From contig JAJVHY010000017.1 in NCBI GenBank assembly GCA_022072455.1, forward strand, positions 1 through 64,000: DNA of 64,000 bases, read 5' to 3'. The DNA comes from Verrucomicrobiia bacterium (GTDB lineage Bacteria; Verrucomicrobiota; Verrucomicrobiia; Palsa-1439). Made by a program: the position numbers and the translations under genes. This document shows, one piece after another, positions 46,822 through 57,000 of this stretch (the stretch's first letter is position 1; every line of letters starts with the position of its first letter). A model generated the notes under the pieces. The model was not told the DNA's origin and made no database searches. It saw only the letters and a program-made list of their open reading frames with translations.

Positions 46822-48777
46822 ATGACAATATATCGAATGTCATGGATTGCCGGGTTGTTGGTGGCGAGTGTCAGTCTCGCCCAAACCAATCCCGCGCCGG
46901 TTTTGCCGGTGGATGTCTCACCGGCGGTCACGAAAGGGATCAATTATCTTCGCGCAGTCGTGGCCACGAATGACGGGGAGTGGGTCTTCGCGACGTTGAG
47001 CAACAAAGTCATCGGCTGGAAAACCAACGCCGTCCATTTCAAAGAGGTCGAGATCACCATTCCCGGTTACAAGTACGAGAATTATGAGGTGATGGTTGGC
47101 GGAAGCAGTCCGACGGATCCGTTGCGGCGCATTACCCGGCGGCGGATTGTCGGTCGCGATCCCAGCAAGGATAAGAAAGAGACCCGGGTCGTGCAGGATC
47201 GGAATGGGCCGATCGTGCGGCAAATTCCGCATCCGATTTACGAGAAAGAGTCCGCTGCCCAATGGCCGTACGGCGCGTTGGGCAATAACGGCATGGCCTT
47301 GCTGGCGTTGCGCCGCTGTGGGGTGGCCGGCGATGATCCGCTGGTGACGCAGCCGGCCAACAATCTCCTCCAACTGTTGACGAACTTCGGGTTGCCGGAT
47401 CACACGGCGGATTTGGCTTGGCTTACCGCCGGGCTGGCGGTGATGCCGGGGGACGATTTCAAACAGTGGACGGAGCGGTGTGCCACCAAGCTGCTGGACG
47501 CGCAAATCACCAGCGGTCCCGCGACCGGGCTGTGGGGGCCGGTCGCGATCAATCCGGCCATGGTCTCGGCGTTTGTCCGGGTGATGAGCCGGTGGGGTGA
47601 CGAGAAAAAGACCCAGCAGGCGGAATTGACGCTGGAACAAAAGAGAAATCCGAAAGGCAAACCAACCGTCAAAGCCAACCGCCTCCGAGAAGAGGTTGAA
47701 AAACTCGAGCTGCAAATGGCCGCGTTGCAGGAGCAACTTCCCTTCATCACCCAACAAGGCTTGCTGATGTTTGATGTGTTCGGCATTCATAATCAGGGTC
47801 GACTCCGCCTCAAGTTCCAAGGCAATCAGATCACAGTGGAAAGCCTGCCGTACCTCATCCAAAACCAGCTCAGCGCTGACTTGGAATCCACCGCGCTCGT
47901 GCTCATGGCTTTGCGTGTGGCCTTCGAGAACGACCGCCTGCCATTGAAGACGTGGCGCCCGGAATTCCCCAAATCAACCAGCCCGGCGGGGGTGACGCCG
48001 TTGGTCGGTGAATTTCCGGCAGCGCGCGGCGCGCGGGAAATTCTCGATCTCGCCACGCGGGCGGTTACCGGCGCGCGGACGGCGGGGGGGCAATGGCCGG
48101 AGTTGAACATTGTCCAGCCGGTCACCAGTTTTGCGTGGCTCAAAAGCATCCCGCAGATCAGTCCGGAGCTGTTTCCCAAGCTCCCGCAACCCATCACGCT
48201 GGCCAGCATCTGCCGCGGTGCCTCCAGCTTGGCCAACATCCAAACTCTGCTGACCGGCCAGGCGCGGTTCACCGCGTTGGAGACGGATTCCTGTCGGCCG
48301 TTGATCCGCGATTTGGTTAGCGGAAAGTCCAGTTTGCTGGCATCCAATGATCTCCGCAGTCCCTATGAAATCCTGCCCCATCTGGCTGCGCCGCGGCTGC
48401 GCGCCAAAGTCGGGCGCACGGATTTCAAGGTGTGGAACGAACTGGCCGACTGGATTGCCGGCCGACAAAGCGCCAAGGACGGGAATTGGGGGCGGGAGAA
48501 AGGCCGGGTGATCATGCCGCCCAGTAGCCTGCTCGCGATGCAAAAAGTCATCCCGGAGATTGTTTACGAACCCGCCCCGCCCGAGGCCAATCGCATGAGC
48601 AAGAACTACGACAAACCGCATCTCAGTCCCGGTTATTTCATGAAGTCAAACTTCACCTACCGGCACACTGCGGTGGAAGCCACGTACTTCACGACGTTGG
48701 CGCTGTTGTTCCTCGCGGATGGTTTGCCGGAAGGCTGGACCCCGCCGGCGGTGGTCGCGGAAGCCGCACCGGAATAA
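46822..48777 (+). CDS. secreted squalene-cyclase-like repeat protein
   Basis: This 651-residue protein has a signal peptide (about 1-21) and a clear GAGGAG six bases before the ATG. The mature part looks like an alpha-toroid built of prenyltransferase/squalene-cyclase-type repeats (GINYL, WPYGALGNNGMALLALRRCG, WLTAGLAVMPG). A charged segment (around 255-300) may be a coiled coil. I see no DxDD-type cyclase motif, so cyclase activity is unlikely. Proteins of this kind are common and uncharacterised in Planctomycetes and Verrucomicrobia. It converges on phoR with a 10-base gap. Confidence 0.65.
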   Translation: MTIYRMSWIAGLLVASVSLAQTNPAPVLPVDVSPAVTKGINYLRAVVATNDGEWVFATLSNKVIGWKTNAVHFKEVEITIPGYKYENYEVMVGGSSPTDPLRRITRRRIVGRDPSKDKKETRVVQDRNGPIVRQIPHPIYEKESAAQWPYGALGNNGMALLALRRCGVAGDDPLVTQPANNLLQLLTNFGLPDHTADLAWLTAGLAVMPGDDFKQWTERCATKLLDAQITSGPATGLWGPVAINPAMVSAFVRVMSRWGDEKKTQQAELTLEQKRNPKGKPTVKANRLREEVEKLELQMAALQEQLPFITQQGLLMFDVFGIHNQGRLRLKFQGNQITVESLPYLIQNQLSADLESTALVLMALRVAFENDRLPLKTWRPEFPKSTSPAGVTPLVGEFPAARGAREILDLATRAVTGARTAGGQWPELNIVQPVTSFAWLKSIPQISPELFPKLPQPITLASICRGASSLANIQTLLTGQARFTALETDSCRPLIRDLVSGKSSLLASNDLRSPYEILPHLAAPRLRAKVGRTDFKVWNELADWIAGRQSAKDGNWGREKGRVIMPPSSLLAMQKVIPEIVYEPAPPEANRMSKNYDKPHLSPGYFMKSNFTYRHTAVEATYFTTLALLFLADGLPEGWTPPAVVAEAAPE

Positions 48778-48787
48778 CGGCCAGCCA

Positions 48788-50512
48788 TCACGCCGTGGGG
48801 AGGGTGACGTAGAAGCGGCTGCCTTTGCCCATTTCGCTCTCGACCCAGACTTTGCCGGCGTGGGCTTGGATGATGTGTTTCACGATCGCCAGGCCGAGGC
48901 CGGTGCCGCCGAGTTCGCGGCTGCGGGCTTTGTCGACACGGTAGAACCGTTCGAAGACGCGCGGCAGGTGTTCGGGGGCGATCCCGGGGCCGTTGTCGGC
49001 AATGCAGATTTCAATGAAGCCGTTTTTTGGCGCGGCGCTGACGCGGACCTGACTGCCGGCAGGGGTGTATTTGATGGCGTTGTCAATGAGGTTGACGAGG
49101 ACTTGGTGGAGGCGCTGAACGTCGGCGCGGACGGGCGGGAGGTCGGCGGGGATGTCGAGGGTGAGCGTGGTCTGTTTTTCGGCGGCGCGGTGGGCAAGTT
49201 CTTCGATGACGCCGGTCGCGGTGGAGCGGACGGCGGCGGGGGCGAATTCAAGCCGGGCTTCCTGGGATTCGAGCGCCGAGATGCTGAGGAGGTCGTCAAT
49301 GAGGGTTTCGAGCCGGCGGGAGTGGCGTTGGATGGTTTCGAGGAATTGGCGGCTGGTGGTGGCGTCGGGTGGCTCGGGATCGAGGAGGGTTTCGATGTAG
49401 CCCTTGATGATGGAGAGGGGGGTGCGGAGTTCGTGGCTGACGTTGGCGACGAAATCCTTGCGGACGTTTTCCAGTTGCTTGAGGCGCGTGATGTCGTGGA
49501 AGACAACAACGACACCACTGCCGCCGGTCAAGTTGCCGGCTTGGACGGTAAAAGTGCGGTCGGTGGGGTGGAGGAACGTCAACTCGCGGGCGCCGGGCGT
49601 GGCGAGCAGTTCGTCGAGGCCGGCATGGCGGAAGACTTCGAGGCCGGTTTTGCCGAGGGCGTCGTCGGTGAGTTGAAACGCTTGCCGGAGGGCGTGGTTC
49701 ATGAGGCGGACTTTGCCGGCCGCGTCCACGACGAGCACGCCTTCGGTCATGCCGGTGAGGATGCCGGCGAGGTGGGCTTTCTCACTAGTGAGTTCGGCGA
49801 CGCGGGTTTCGAGTTGTTGGGACATGGAGTTGAGCGCGCCGGCGAGGGCGCCGATTTCGCCACCGGCGTGCTCGGGGGCGCGGTCGGTGAAATGGCCGGC
49901 GGCGACACGGGCGGCCATGTGGCGCATGGCGGTAATCGGGGCGGTGGTGCGGCGGGCCACCCAGTAGGCGAGGGGGAGGACGAGGATGGTCACAAGGAGG
50001 CTGGCGCCGGCAACGGTGCGGCGGATTTGCCGGGTGGTGGCGGCGATTTCGTGGAGGGGTTGGGCGACGCGGATGATGCGGCCAGCATCGGCGAGGGCGA
50101 CGTAGAGGAGGTCAACATTGACGGTGTCGCTGGGGCGGGTGGCGACGCCGAGACCGGTCTTGAGGGCGGCTTGGACTTCGGGGCGGTTGCGGTGGTTTTC
50201 GACGTGGGGCAGTTGATCGGCGGCTTTGCCGGATTCGCCAAGGACGCTGCCGTCGCGGGCGATGATGGTGAAGCGGAGGCCGGTGCGTTCTGCCCAGTGG
50301 TGGGTGGCGGCGTTCAGTTCGGTGGCGGGGGTGCGCCGGACGAGTTCAGCGGTGAGGCGGGCGTGACGTTCGAGGTCGGCTTGGATTTTTTGGCGCAAAT
50401 AGGCCGGTAGGGTGAGGTCGAGGCTGAGGTTGATGGCGAGGAGGAAAAGGATGAGGAGGAACGCGATGGCGCCGAACCATTTCCAGTGAAGCGAGAGGCG
50501 GGTGGTATTCAC
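48788..50512 (-). CDS. phoR: phosphate regulon sensor histidine kinase
   Basis: This 574-residue protein has membrane segment 1 (about 14-34), a periplasmic domain (35-165), membrane segment 2 (166-186), HAMP (187-240), PAS (245-345), the dimerisation/phosphoacceptor helix with H360 (NVSHELRTPLS), and the ATPase domain with the N, G1 (ADNGPGIAPEHL) and G2 (LGGTGLGLAIVKH) boxes. Its start overlaps the phoB stop (ATGA). A PhoR role rests on the phoB, phoU and pstB neighbours and the PhoR-like architecture. Confidence 0.9.
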   Translation of the reverse strand: MNTTRLSLHWKWFGAIAFLLILFLLAINLSLDLTLPAYLRQKIQADLERHARLTAELVRRTPATELNAATHHWAERTGLRFTIIARDGSVLGESGKAADQLPHVENHRNRPEVQAALKTGLGVATRPSDTVNVDLLYVALADAGRIIRVAQPLHEIAATTRQIRRTVAGASLLVTILVLPLAYWVARRTTAPITAMRHMAARVAAGHFTDRAPEHAGGEIGALAGALNSMSQQLETRVAELTSEKAHLAGILTGMTEGVLVVDAAGKVRLMNHALRQAFQLTDDALGKTGLEVFRHAGLDELLATPGARELTFLHPTDRTFTVQAGNLTGGSGVVVVFHDITRLKQLENVRKDFVANVSHELRTPLSIIKGYIETLLDPEPPDATTSRQFLETIQRHSRRLETLIDDLLSISALESQEARLEFAPAAVRSTATGVIEELAHRAAEKQTTLTLDIPADLPPVRADVQRLHQVLVNLIDNAIKYTPAGSQVRVSAAPKNGFIEICIADNGPGIAPEHLPRVFERFYRVDKARSRELGGTGLGLAIVKHIIQAHAGKVWVESEMGKGSRFYVTLPTA

Positions 50513-51189
50513 TCGATGAAGCGATACCCGACGCCGCGAACGGTTTCAATCCAATCCCCGGCTTTGCCAAGTTTTTCACGGAGTCGGCGGACATGGGTGT
50601 CCACGGTCCGGGTGTCCACGTCGCCTTCGTAGCCCCAGACATCCTGAAGGAGCATGTCGCGGGTTTGGACGCGGCCGCGGCGTTCGAGGAGGGTCGCGAG
50701 GAGTTTGAATTCGGTGGCGGTGAGGTCGAGGGACTTGCCTTTGAACGTCACGTCATGCTTGGCGCGGTCGACGAGGAGGTCGCCATGCTTGAGGGTTTCG
50801 CTGGGCATGGAGGTGCCGGCTGCGCGGCGGAGGATGGTTTTGACGCGCAGAGTGAGTTCGCGGGGACTGAAGGGTTTGGTGATGTAGTCATCGGCACCGA
50901 GTTCGAGGCCGACGATGCGATCGACTTCCTCGGCTTTCGCGGTGAGCATGATGACCGGGATGTGGGCGGTCTTGGGGTCGGCGCGGAGTTGCCGGCAGAT
51001 GTCGGTGCCTTCGATGCCGGGGAGCATGAGGTCGAGGACGACGAGGGCCGGAAGTTCGTCGCGGATCTTCTGGAGCGCGGTGCGACCCTCGCGGGCGGTG
51101 GAGGTTTTGTAGCCGGCTTTTTGGAGGTTGAAGACCAAGAGGTCCACAACATCCGGCTCGTCGTCCACGATGAGAATGGTGTCAGGCAT
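50509..51189 (-). CDS. phoB: phosphate regulon response regulator
   Basis: This 226-residue OmpR/PhoB-type regulator has a receiver domain with acidic residues D9-D10, phosphoacceptor D53 (VLDLMLPG) and K in MLTAKAEE. A winged-helix DNA-binding domain follows from about residue 130 (LTATEFKLLATLLERRGRVQTRDMLLQDVWGYEGDVDTRTVDTHV as region landmark). ATG 51189 matches the family start. It probably binds the Pho box at 52882-52899. Confidence 0.93.
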   Translation of the reverse strand: MPDTILIVDDEPDVVDLLVFNLQKAGYKTSTAREGRTALQKIRDELPALVVLDLMLPGIEGTDICRQLRADPKTAHIPVIMLTAKAEEVDRIVGLELGADDYITKPFSPRELTLRVKTILRRAAGTSMPSETLKHGDLLVDRAKHDVTFKGKSLDLTATEFKLLATLLERRGRVQTRDMLLQDVWGYEGDVDTRTVDTHVRRLREKLGKAGDWIETVRGVGYRFIE

Positions 51190-51197
51190 GGCTGTCG

Positions 51198-51259
51198 CGG
51201 CGCTCGGTGAGCGCCGTTGGGAACGGTTGGTGATTCGTGCGGCGGTCATAGACCGCCGC
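51198..51259. repeat. pair of REP-like palindromes between phoU and phoB
   Basis: CGGCGCTC-GGT-GAGCGCCG (51198-51216) forms a perfect 8-bp hairpin. GCGGCGGTC-ATA-GACCGCCGC (51239-51259) forms a perfect 9-bp hairpin followed by TACAG. The second shares its CGCCGCTAC ending with the palindrome at 14141-14162. They may also act as an mRNA processing or attenuation site inside the operon. Confidence 0.65.
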
Positions 51260-51273
51260 TACAGTACTGAATT

Positions 51274-51936
51274 TCATGGCGTGGTCGGTTGGTGGCGGAT
51301 GTCGCGGCCTTCGCAGATGTAGATGACTTCTTCGGCGATGTTGGTGGCGTGGTCGGCGATGCGTTCGAGGTTGTGGGCGACGCTCATCAGGCTGAGGCAG
51401 CGGGTGATGGTGTGCGGGTCTTCGATCATGAAACTGGTCAACTCACGATGGAGTTGCCGGTTGATGTTGTCCACATCGTTGTCGCGGTTGATGACGGCGC
51501 GGGCCCGGTCGGGTTGATTGTAGACAAAGGCGTCGAGCGCTTCGCGGATCATGCCGCGGGCGGTTTCGGCCATGCGCGGGATATCAATCAGGGGTTTGAG
51601 AAGTGGTTCCTTGTTCAGTTCGAGGGCGCGGTGGGCGATGTTGACGGCTTGGTCGGCGATGCGTTCGAGTTCGCCGGAAATGGTCATCGCCATGGTGATG
51701 AAGCGCAGGTCGGAGGCGGTGGGTTGCCGGAGGGCGAGGAGTTTGATAGCGCGGTCGTCAATTTCGACGTCGAGTTTGTCAATCACGTCGTCGCCGACAT
51801 GGACTTGCTCGGCGAGGGCGTTGTCGCGTTGGACGAGGGCTTTGAGGGCGTTGGCGACGGCGGCGTCGGCGAGGCTGGCCATGCGCAGCAGTTCTTCCTT
51901 GAGCTTGGCGAGTTCCTGGTCGAAATGGCGTTCCAT
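51274..51936 (-). CDS. phoU: phosphate signalling complex protein PhoU
   Basis: This 220-residue all-helical protein has two PhoU repeats. Landmarks are HFDQELAKLKEELLRMASLADAAV, the metal-binding-type ERIADQAVNIAHRA in repeat 1 and NLERIADHATNIAEEVIY in repeat 2. PhoU links the Pst transporter to PhoR and dampens the response. It starts two bases after the pstB stop. Confidence 0.95.
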   Translation of the reverse strand: MERHFDQELAKLKEELLRMASLADAAVANALKALVQRDNALAEQVHVGDDVIDKLDVEIDDRAIKLLALRQPTASDLRFITMAMTISGELERIADQAVNIAHRALELNKEPLLKPLIDIPRMAETARGMIREALDAFVYNQPDRARAVINRDNDVDNINRQLHRELTSFMIEDPHTITRCLSLMSVAHNLERIADHATNIAEEVIYICEGRDIRHQPTTP

Positions 51937-51938
51937 GA

Positions 51939-52808
51939 TCAGCCGAACCTTCCTGTGACGTAGTCTTCGGTTTGTTTCTTGCCGGGGTTGGTGAAAATTT
52001 TGTCGGTGGCGTCGTATTCGATGAGTTGGCCGAGGTAGAAGAAGGCGGTGTAGTCGCTGACGCGGGCGGCTTGTTGCATGTTGTGGGTGACGATGATGAC
52101 GCTGTAGAGGCCGCGGAGTTGGTAGATGAGTTCTTCGACTTTGCCGGTGGCGATGGGGTCGAGGGCGCTGCAGGGTTCGTCCATGAGGAGGACTTCCGGT
52201 TCGGCAGCGATGGCGCGGGCGATGCAGAGGCGTTGTTGTTGGCCGCCGGACATCTGGAGTGCGGATTCGTTGAGCCGGTCTTTGACTTCGTCCCAGAGGG
52301 CGGCGCGTTGGAGGCTGCGTTCGACGGTTTCGTCGAGGATGCTCTTGCGGTTTTCGCCGTCAATGCGGAGCGAGTAGATGACGTTCTCGTAGATGCTCAT
52401 CGGGAACGGGTTGGTTTTCTGGAAGACCATGCCGGTGCGTTTGCGGAGTTCGATGACATCCACGGTCTTGCCGAAGATGGACGCGCCGTTGAGAAGCATG
52501 TCGCCGCTGTAGCGGACGCTGTCAATGAGGTCGTTGAGGCGGTTGATGCTGCGGATGAGGGTGGACTTGCCGCAGCCGCTGGGGCCGATCAAGGCGGTGA
52601 CTTTGCCTTTGGGAAATTTCAGGCTGAGATCGAACAAGGCCTGTTTCGCGCCGTACCAGAGGCAGAAATCCCGGACTTCCAGCACCATCTCTTCATCGGC
52701 CAACGAGGGTGGCACCGGCGGCGCAGTTTCCGTTGTTTGTGCGTCCAACGGTGGGGCGGCGTGCGTCGGTGTGGCAGTCTTCATAGGGCGTTCCAACAAT
52801 GCGGTCAT
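51939..52808 (-). CDS. pstB: phosphate ABC transporter ATP-binding protein
   Basis: This 289-residue ATPase has Walker [10 protein letters not shown] (75-83), the Q-loop in VFQKTNPFP, the signature MSGGQQQR and Walker [15 protein letters not shown]. It carries a 40-residue low-complexity N-terminal extension before the usual start. GGAGG six bases upstream supports ATG 52808. It would power phosphate import, but the pstS, pstC and pstA genes are not next to it in this window. Confidence 0.94.
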   Translation of the reverse strand: MTALLERPMKTATPTHAAPPLDAQTTETAPPVPPSLADEEMVLEVRDFCLWYGAKQALFDLSLKFPKGKVTALIGPSGCGKSTLIRSINRLNDLIDSVRYSGDMLLNGASIFGKTVDVIELRKRTGMVFQKTNPFPMSIYENVIYSLRIDGENRKSILDETVERSLQRAALWDEVKDRLNESALQMSGGQQQRLCIARAIAAEPEVLLMDEPCSALDPIATGKVEELIYQLRGLYSVIIVTHNMQQAARVSDYTAFFYLGQLIEYDATDKIFTNPGKKQTEDYVTGRFG

Positions 52809-52881
52809 CTTATCCTCCAGCCGGCGCCATCACAAATGCTAACTGGCGCGGGTTGATTCGGGGGCAAAGTGCCGGAGGAAT

Positions 52882-52899
52882 GTGACGAACGTGTGACAG
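52882..52899 (-). promoter_or_regulatory. Pho-box-like direct repeat upstream of pstB
   Basis: The minus strand reads CTGTCAC-ACGT-TCGTCAC, two seven-base half-sites starting 11 bases apart. The known PhoB box has CTGTCAT half-sites with 11-base spacing. It lies about 75-90 bases before the pstB ATG, so PhoB very likely autoregulates this operon. Confidence 0.7.
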
Positions 52900-52928
52900 G
52901 CTTGTTACGTCATCGCAAAGCCGGCCGG

Positions 52929-54014
52929 TCAGCGCTGATAGATCGGCATGAAGTGGTGGCGGACGGAGAGGCTCAGGATGGCCAAGGCTGTGCAATAGAC
53001 CGGTGAGGCTTCCGTCCCGCCACCGGTCCAGGTGCCGTTTTCTTTTTGCGCGGCCAGCAGGAGGGATTCGACAAACTGTTTGGACTCCGTGGCGACGGTG
53101 CCGCCACGTTGATACATGCCTTGGGAGAAATAATAAGTGCCGTAGTAGAAGTGACCGGCGCCGCCGACGGTCTTGGGGCGGCTGAGGCGCAACCACTCGG
53201 TCGCGCCGTTGAGTTCCGGGGCGTCATATTCGCCACAGACTTGCAGCGCCAGCAACCCCGCGGCGGCGGCGGCATAGCCGGGGCCGCCGCCGGGCATATA
53301 GGAAAAACCGCTCTTGAGATTGATAATCTTACCGTCTTTATCGCGGGGGGATGAGTAACTCCGTTTGATGTATTCCACCGCAGCATCAATGGTTTCTTTC
53401 GGGACAGTGAGCCCGGCGTTTTTCGCGGCCCGCAACGCCATGACTTGCCAGACGGTCACCGACAGATCGGCGTCGCTCGACAGGGGGGTGTAGCGCCAGC
53501 CGCCGGTGAAGTTGGGTGTTTTTTTGACTTTCTGCGAACGCACGATCAGGTCAATGGCGGCCTGGCAACGCGTGCGGATCAACGCGTCCTGCCGCGCGTC
53601 CACGCCCATGCCGACCATTTCAGCCAGAAAGAGCGTGACAATGCCGTGTCCGTACATTCGCGAGCCGTCCATCCCGCCAAAATATCCGGGCGGCAGATTG
53701 GGGCCGGACTGGAGGCGTTTTTCATCGAGAAGATATTCGAGCGCTTTGCGTAGGGCTTGCCCGGCCGGCGATTCATCGGCGGGGCGGTGACCAACGGCCA
53801 CGAGCGCCAGACTGGCGAGGCCGGTCATGGCGTGCGGATACGATAAACTCGGGGGGGTGCCGTCGGCGATGGCCCCGGTGGAATGCTGTTTGGAAATCAG
53901 GAACGCGATGCCGCGCTCGACGGCCTTGTCCACGGCAGCTTGGTCATGTTTCTCGGCCGGCCAAGCGGTGGGGTTGCCGGCCAACAGGAGGCCGATGATT
54001 AAGAATGCTCTCAT
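52929..54014 (-). CDS. secreted squalene-cyclase-like repeat protein
   Basis: This 361-residue protein has a signal peptide (1-20) and a body of prenyltransferase/squalene-oxidase-type repeats: VERGIAFLISKQ, YGHGIVTLFLAEMVGMG, VWQVMALRAAKNAGL, AAAAGLLALQVCGEY. It has no recognisable catalytic aspartate motif. Its ATG overlaps the stop of the giant upstream gene (ATGA), so it belongs to the vWA/DUF4175 operon. ATG 54014 is preferred to longer frames that overlap the giant gene. Confidence 0.72.
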   Translation of the reverse strand: MRAFLIIGLLLAGNPTAWPAEKHDQAAVDKAVERGIAFLISKQHSTGAIADGTPPSLSYPHAMTGLASLALVAVGHRPADESPAGQALRKALEYLLDEKRLQSGPNLPPGYFGGMDGSRMYGHGIVTLFLAEMVGMGVDARQDALIRTRCQAAIDLIVRSQKVKKTPNFTGGWRYTPLSSDADLSVTVWQVMALRAAKNAGLTVPKETIDAAVEYIKRSYSSPRDKDGKIINLKSGFSYMPGGGPGYAAAAAGLLALQVCGEYDAPELNGATEWLRLSRPKTVGGAGHFYYGTYYFSQGMYQRGGTVATESKQFVESLLLAAQKENGTWTGGGTEASPVYCTALAILSLSVRHHFMPIYQR

Positions 54015-57000
54015 GGTTTTGTCTCCCGGGCTTTGTCGGCGATGGCGCGGAAATACATTTCCACCATTTCCCGGTATTCGCCACCGACGCCTTCGCGTTG
54101 TGAGTCGAGCAGGTCGCGCGCGAGTTTGGGAGGTAGTTTGCCCCAATTTCCGCCGGCCGGGCGCACGTCTGGCAAGTCGCCAGTTGCCGGGCCGCCACCA
54201 CCATCGCCGGTCCCGCTGACTTGACCGGCACTTTGGGCGACGGGTTGTTCGCCGGGCGCGAGTCCACTGTTGCGGGCCGCCAGCATGGTGGCGGACTGAG
54301 CTTGGGCGGCCGATTGTGCGGCGAACGCGGCGGGATTGGGCGCGGCGGAGGGGGGCACGGGGGTGCCGGGGGGATTGAGGTTGGCGTCGAGGCTGTCCAA
54401 AGTTCTCGCCAACCATTTCGCGGTTTCAGGCGCTGTGGCGGCGAGTTGGCTCGGAGCGGCAGTCGAACCGGGTGGGGTGCCGGGTGAAGACGAAAGTTGG
54501 GAACGGGCGGCGTTGACGTTCTGCGCCGCCGCCTGAATGGCGGTTTGAGCGGCTTGGGCGACGGGGGTGAGTTGCGTCGGGGAGCTGGCGTGCGCCATGG
54601 CGGTGGCCGCTTGGGCGACTTGATCGCCGGTCTTGGATTCGATTGTTTGACCAAGTTGCTGCAATTGCTGGCCTTGATCGTCTTGACCGAGCCGCGTTTC
54701 GTGGCGGCCGGCGCGTTCGATGTCGTTGCCGGCGGTGCGAACGGTTTGTTCGATGGCCGGTTGTTGGGCGACGGCTTGGAGCAGCGGTTTCGCCTGATTC
54801 ATTGCGGCGGCCAATTGCGCGGCTTGTTGGGCGAGTTGACCGGCGGTTTGCGCGGCTTGCTGGGCTTGCTGGTTGGCGGCCTGCGCTTGTTGCGCGGCGG
54901 CTTGCGCCTGTTGGTGTGCGGTCGCGGCTTGTTGTTGGACGGCGGGGGGAGCGTTGTTGGCTTGGGCTTGCTGGGCTTGCTGGCCGGCGGCACTGGCACG
55001 TTGTTGGGCGGCTTGCGCGGCGGTAGCCTGTTTTGCGGCGGCAGCTTCCAAATCGGCGGCGGCTTGTTGGAGCGGCGCGACTTGGTTTTGCATCTGTTGG
55101 AGGATTTGGTCGGCGGGGCGCGAGAAATCTTGCGGGATGCTGTTCGCAGCGTTGGCAAGTTTCTGGGTGGCGCGGCCCAGTTCGGGACGAGCGGTGGCAT
55201 CGGCCTGTGGGACGAGCGCCGGCAGGTCTTGCTGGGCGAGTTTCTGTGCGGCGGCAGCAAGTTGTTTCGCCTGTTCGCCGGTCGGGACCGGGGTGGGGTT
55301 GAGTGACTTCGCCAGTTCCTCGGCCTGCGTGGCGAGTTGTGCGGCTTGTGCGCTGGCTTGCCGGGCTTGCGGGGCGAGGGCGGGATCAAGTTTGGCAGCA
55401 GCGGCCTGTAAATCCGCAGCGGCTTGTTGGAGCGGCGCAACTTGATGCTGCACTTGTTTGGCGAGTTGCGCCGCTGGTTGGGTGGTGTCGGTCGGGAGAT
55501 TTTTCGCGGTGGCGGTCAGCTTTTCGCCGGCGGTGCCGAGTTCCGGTGGGGCGGTGTCACCGGCTTTGGCGGCGAGGCTGGGGACGCTTTGCTCGGCGAG
55601 TTTTTTGACGGCTTCGGCGAGTTGTTTGGCTTGGGCGGCCGGTTGGTTTTGATTTAGTTCGGTGGCCAACTGGCCGGCTTGTTGGGCGAGACGTTCGGCT
55701 TGTTGGCTGGCTTGCCGGGCTTGCTGTTGGGCTGCGTGAGCTTGTTGGGCGGAGGTTCTGGCTTGTTGTTGCGCGGCTTGAGCTTGCCGGGCGGCCTCAG
55801 CATTGGTCGGTTCGGCTTTGGCTTTTTCGGTCGCGGCGTCGGCTTGCTTTTGGAGTTCTTGCGCGGCTTGGGTTGTTTTGGTGCCGGCAGTCTTGAGGTC
55901 GGCGGCGGCTTGTTGGAGCGGCGCAACTTGGTTCTGTAAGGCTTTGGCCAACTGGGCCGGGGATTGCGCGGCGGCGTCGGGGAGCCGGGTGGCGACATTT
56001 TCCAGGTTCTGACCGGCGCGTTGGAGTTCGGGTTGGGCGGTTGGGCCGGCTTTTTCGGCGATAGCCGGGACGTCTTGGTCGGCGAGTTTTTTGGCCGCGG
56101 CGGCGATCTGCTGGGCCTGTTGCTGGGGGGGCGCGGGATTCAACGCGTTGGCGACTTGGGCCGCTTGGTCGGCAAGTTGGGTGGCTTGTTCGCTGGCTTG
56201 CCGTGTTTGGGCGGCAACGGCAGGGGCGGTTGGTTCGAGTTTTTGGGCGGCGGCCTCCAAGTCGGCGGCGGCTTGCTGCAACGGCGCGACTTGGTTTTGC
56301 ATTTGTTGTGCGGTTTGTTCCGGTGGTTTCGAGGTATCCTGCGGAGTGGCGGCGGCGACGACGGCCAAGCGCTGCGCCGCGGCGGCGAGTTCGGGTTTGG
56401 CGACTTCGCCGGCTTGTTGGGTGAGGGCGGGTAAGTCTTGCCGGGCGAGTTTTTGGGCGGCGGCGGCGATTTGCCGGGCCTGTTCGATGGCGGCGAGTTG
56501 GCCGATTTGTTGTTCGCGCTCGGCGGATTTTTCGAGATTGGTTGCGGCGGATTGGAGGGTGGTCTGGGCGATTTCGCTCAAGGCTTGCCGGAGGGGTTGG
56601 TTGTCTTCGAGGGCGTGTTCGAGTTCGGCCAACTGTTGTTCCGGGGGAAGGGTCGCGAGGTTTTGCAGGGCGGCGATTTTGGCGTATTCGGTATCGAGCG
56701 CGGTTTTGAGGCCGAGTTCTTTTTCGGTTTCGCGCAAGGCGGCGCGGGTCAGCTCGGGCTGGCCGGCTTCGGTGTTTTTGTAGTGGGCCGCGAGCTGCTT
56801 GAGGTCGTCGGCAAGTTTGGCTTGTTGTTGGGCGGCGTCTTTCAGGTCCCGTTGTTGTTGGTCGGGTTGCGCGGTGGTCGCGGCGTGTTGGAGTAATTCC
56901 GCGGCGGTGGGGACGGGTTTCTGGCGGAGAATGGCGACGGCGTTGTCGGCGTCGCGGGCGCGGGCGCGGCTTTCGTCGGTCGTGAGGTCTTGCGCGTTGG

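Noticed and set aside
46822-48777. Functional squalene/hopene cyclase
   Set aside because: The repeat pattern is present but no DxDD catalytic motif was seen, and the protein has a secretion signal.
48719-50410. 563-codon open frame opposite phoR
   Set aside because: It is the antisense shadow of a GC-rich gene with all kinase motifs on the other strand, and its predicted product is Gly/Glu/Val-rich with no domain.
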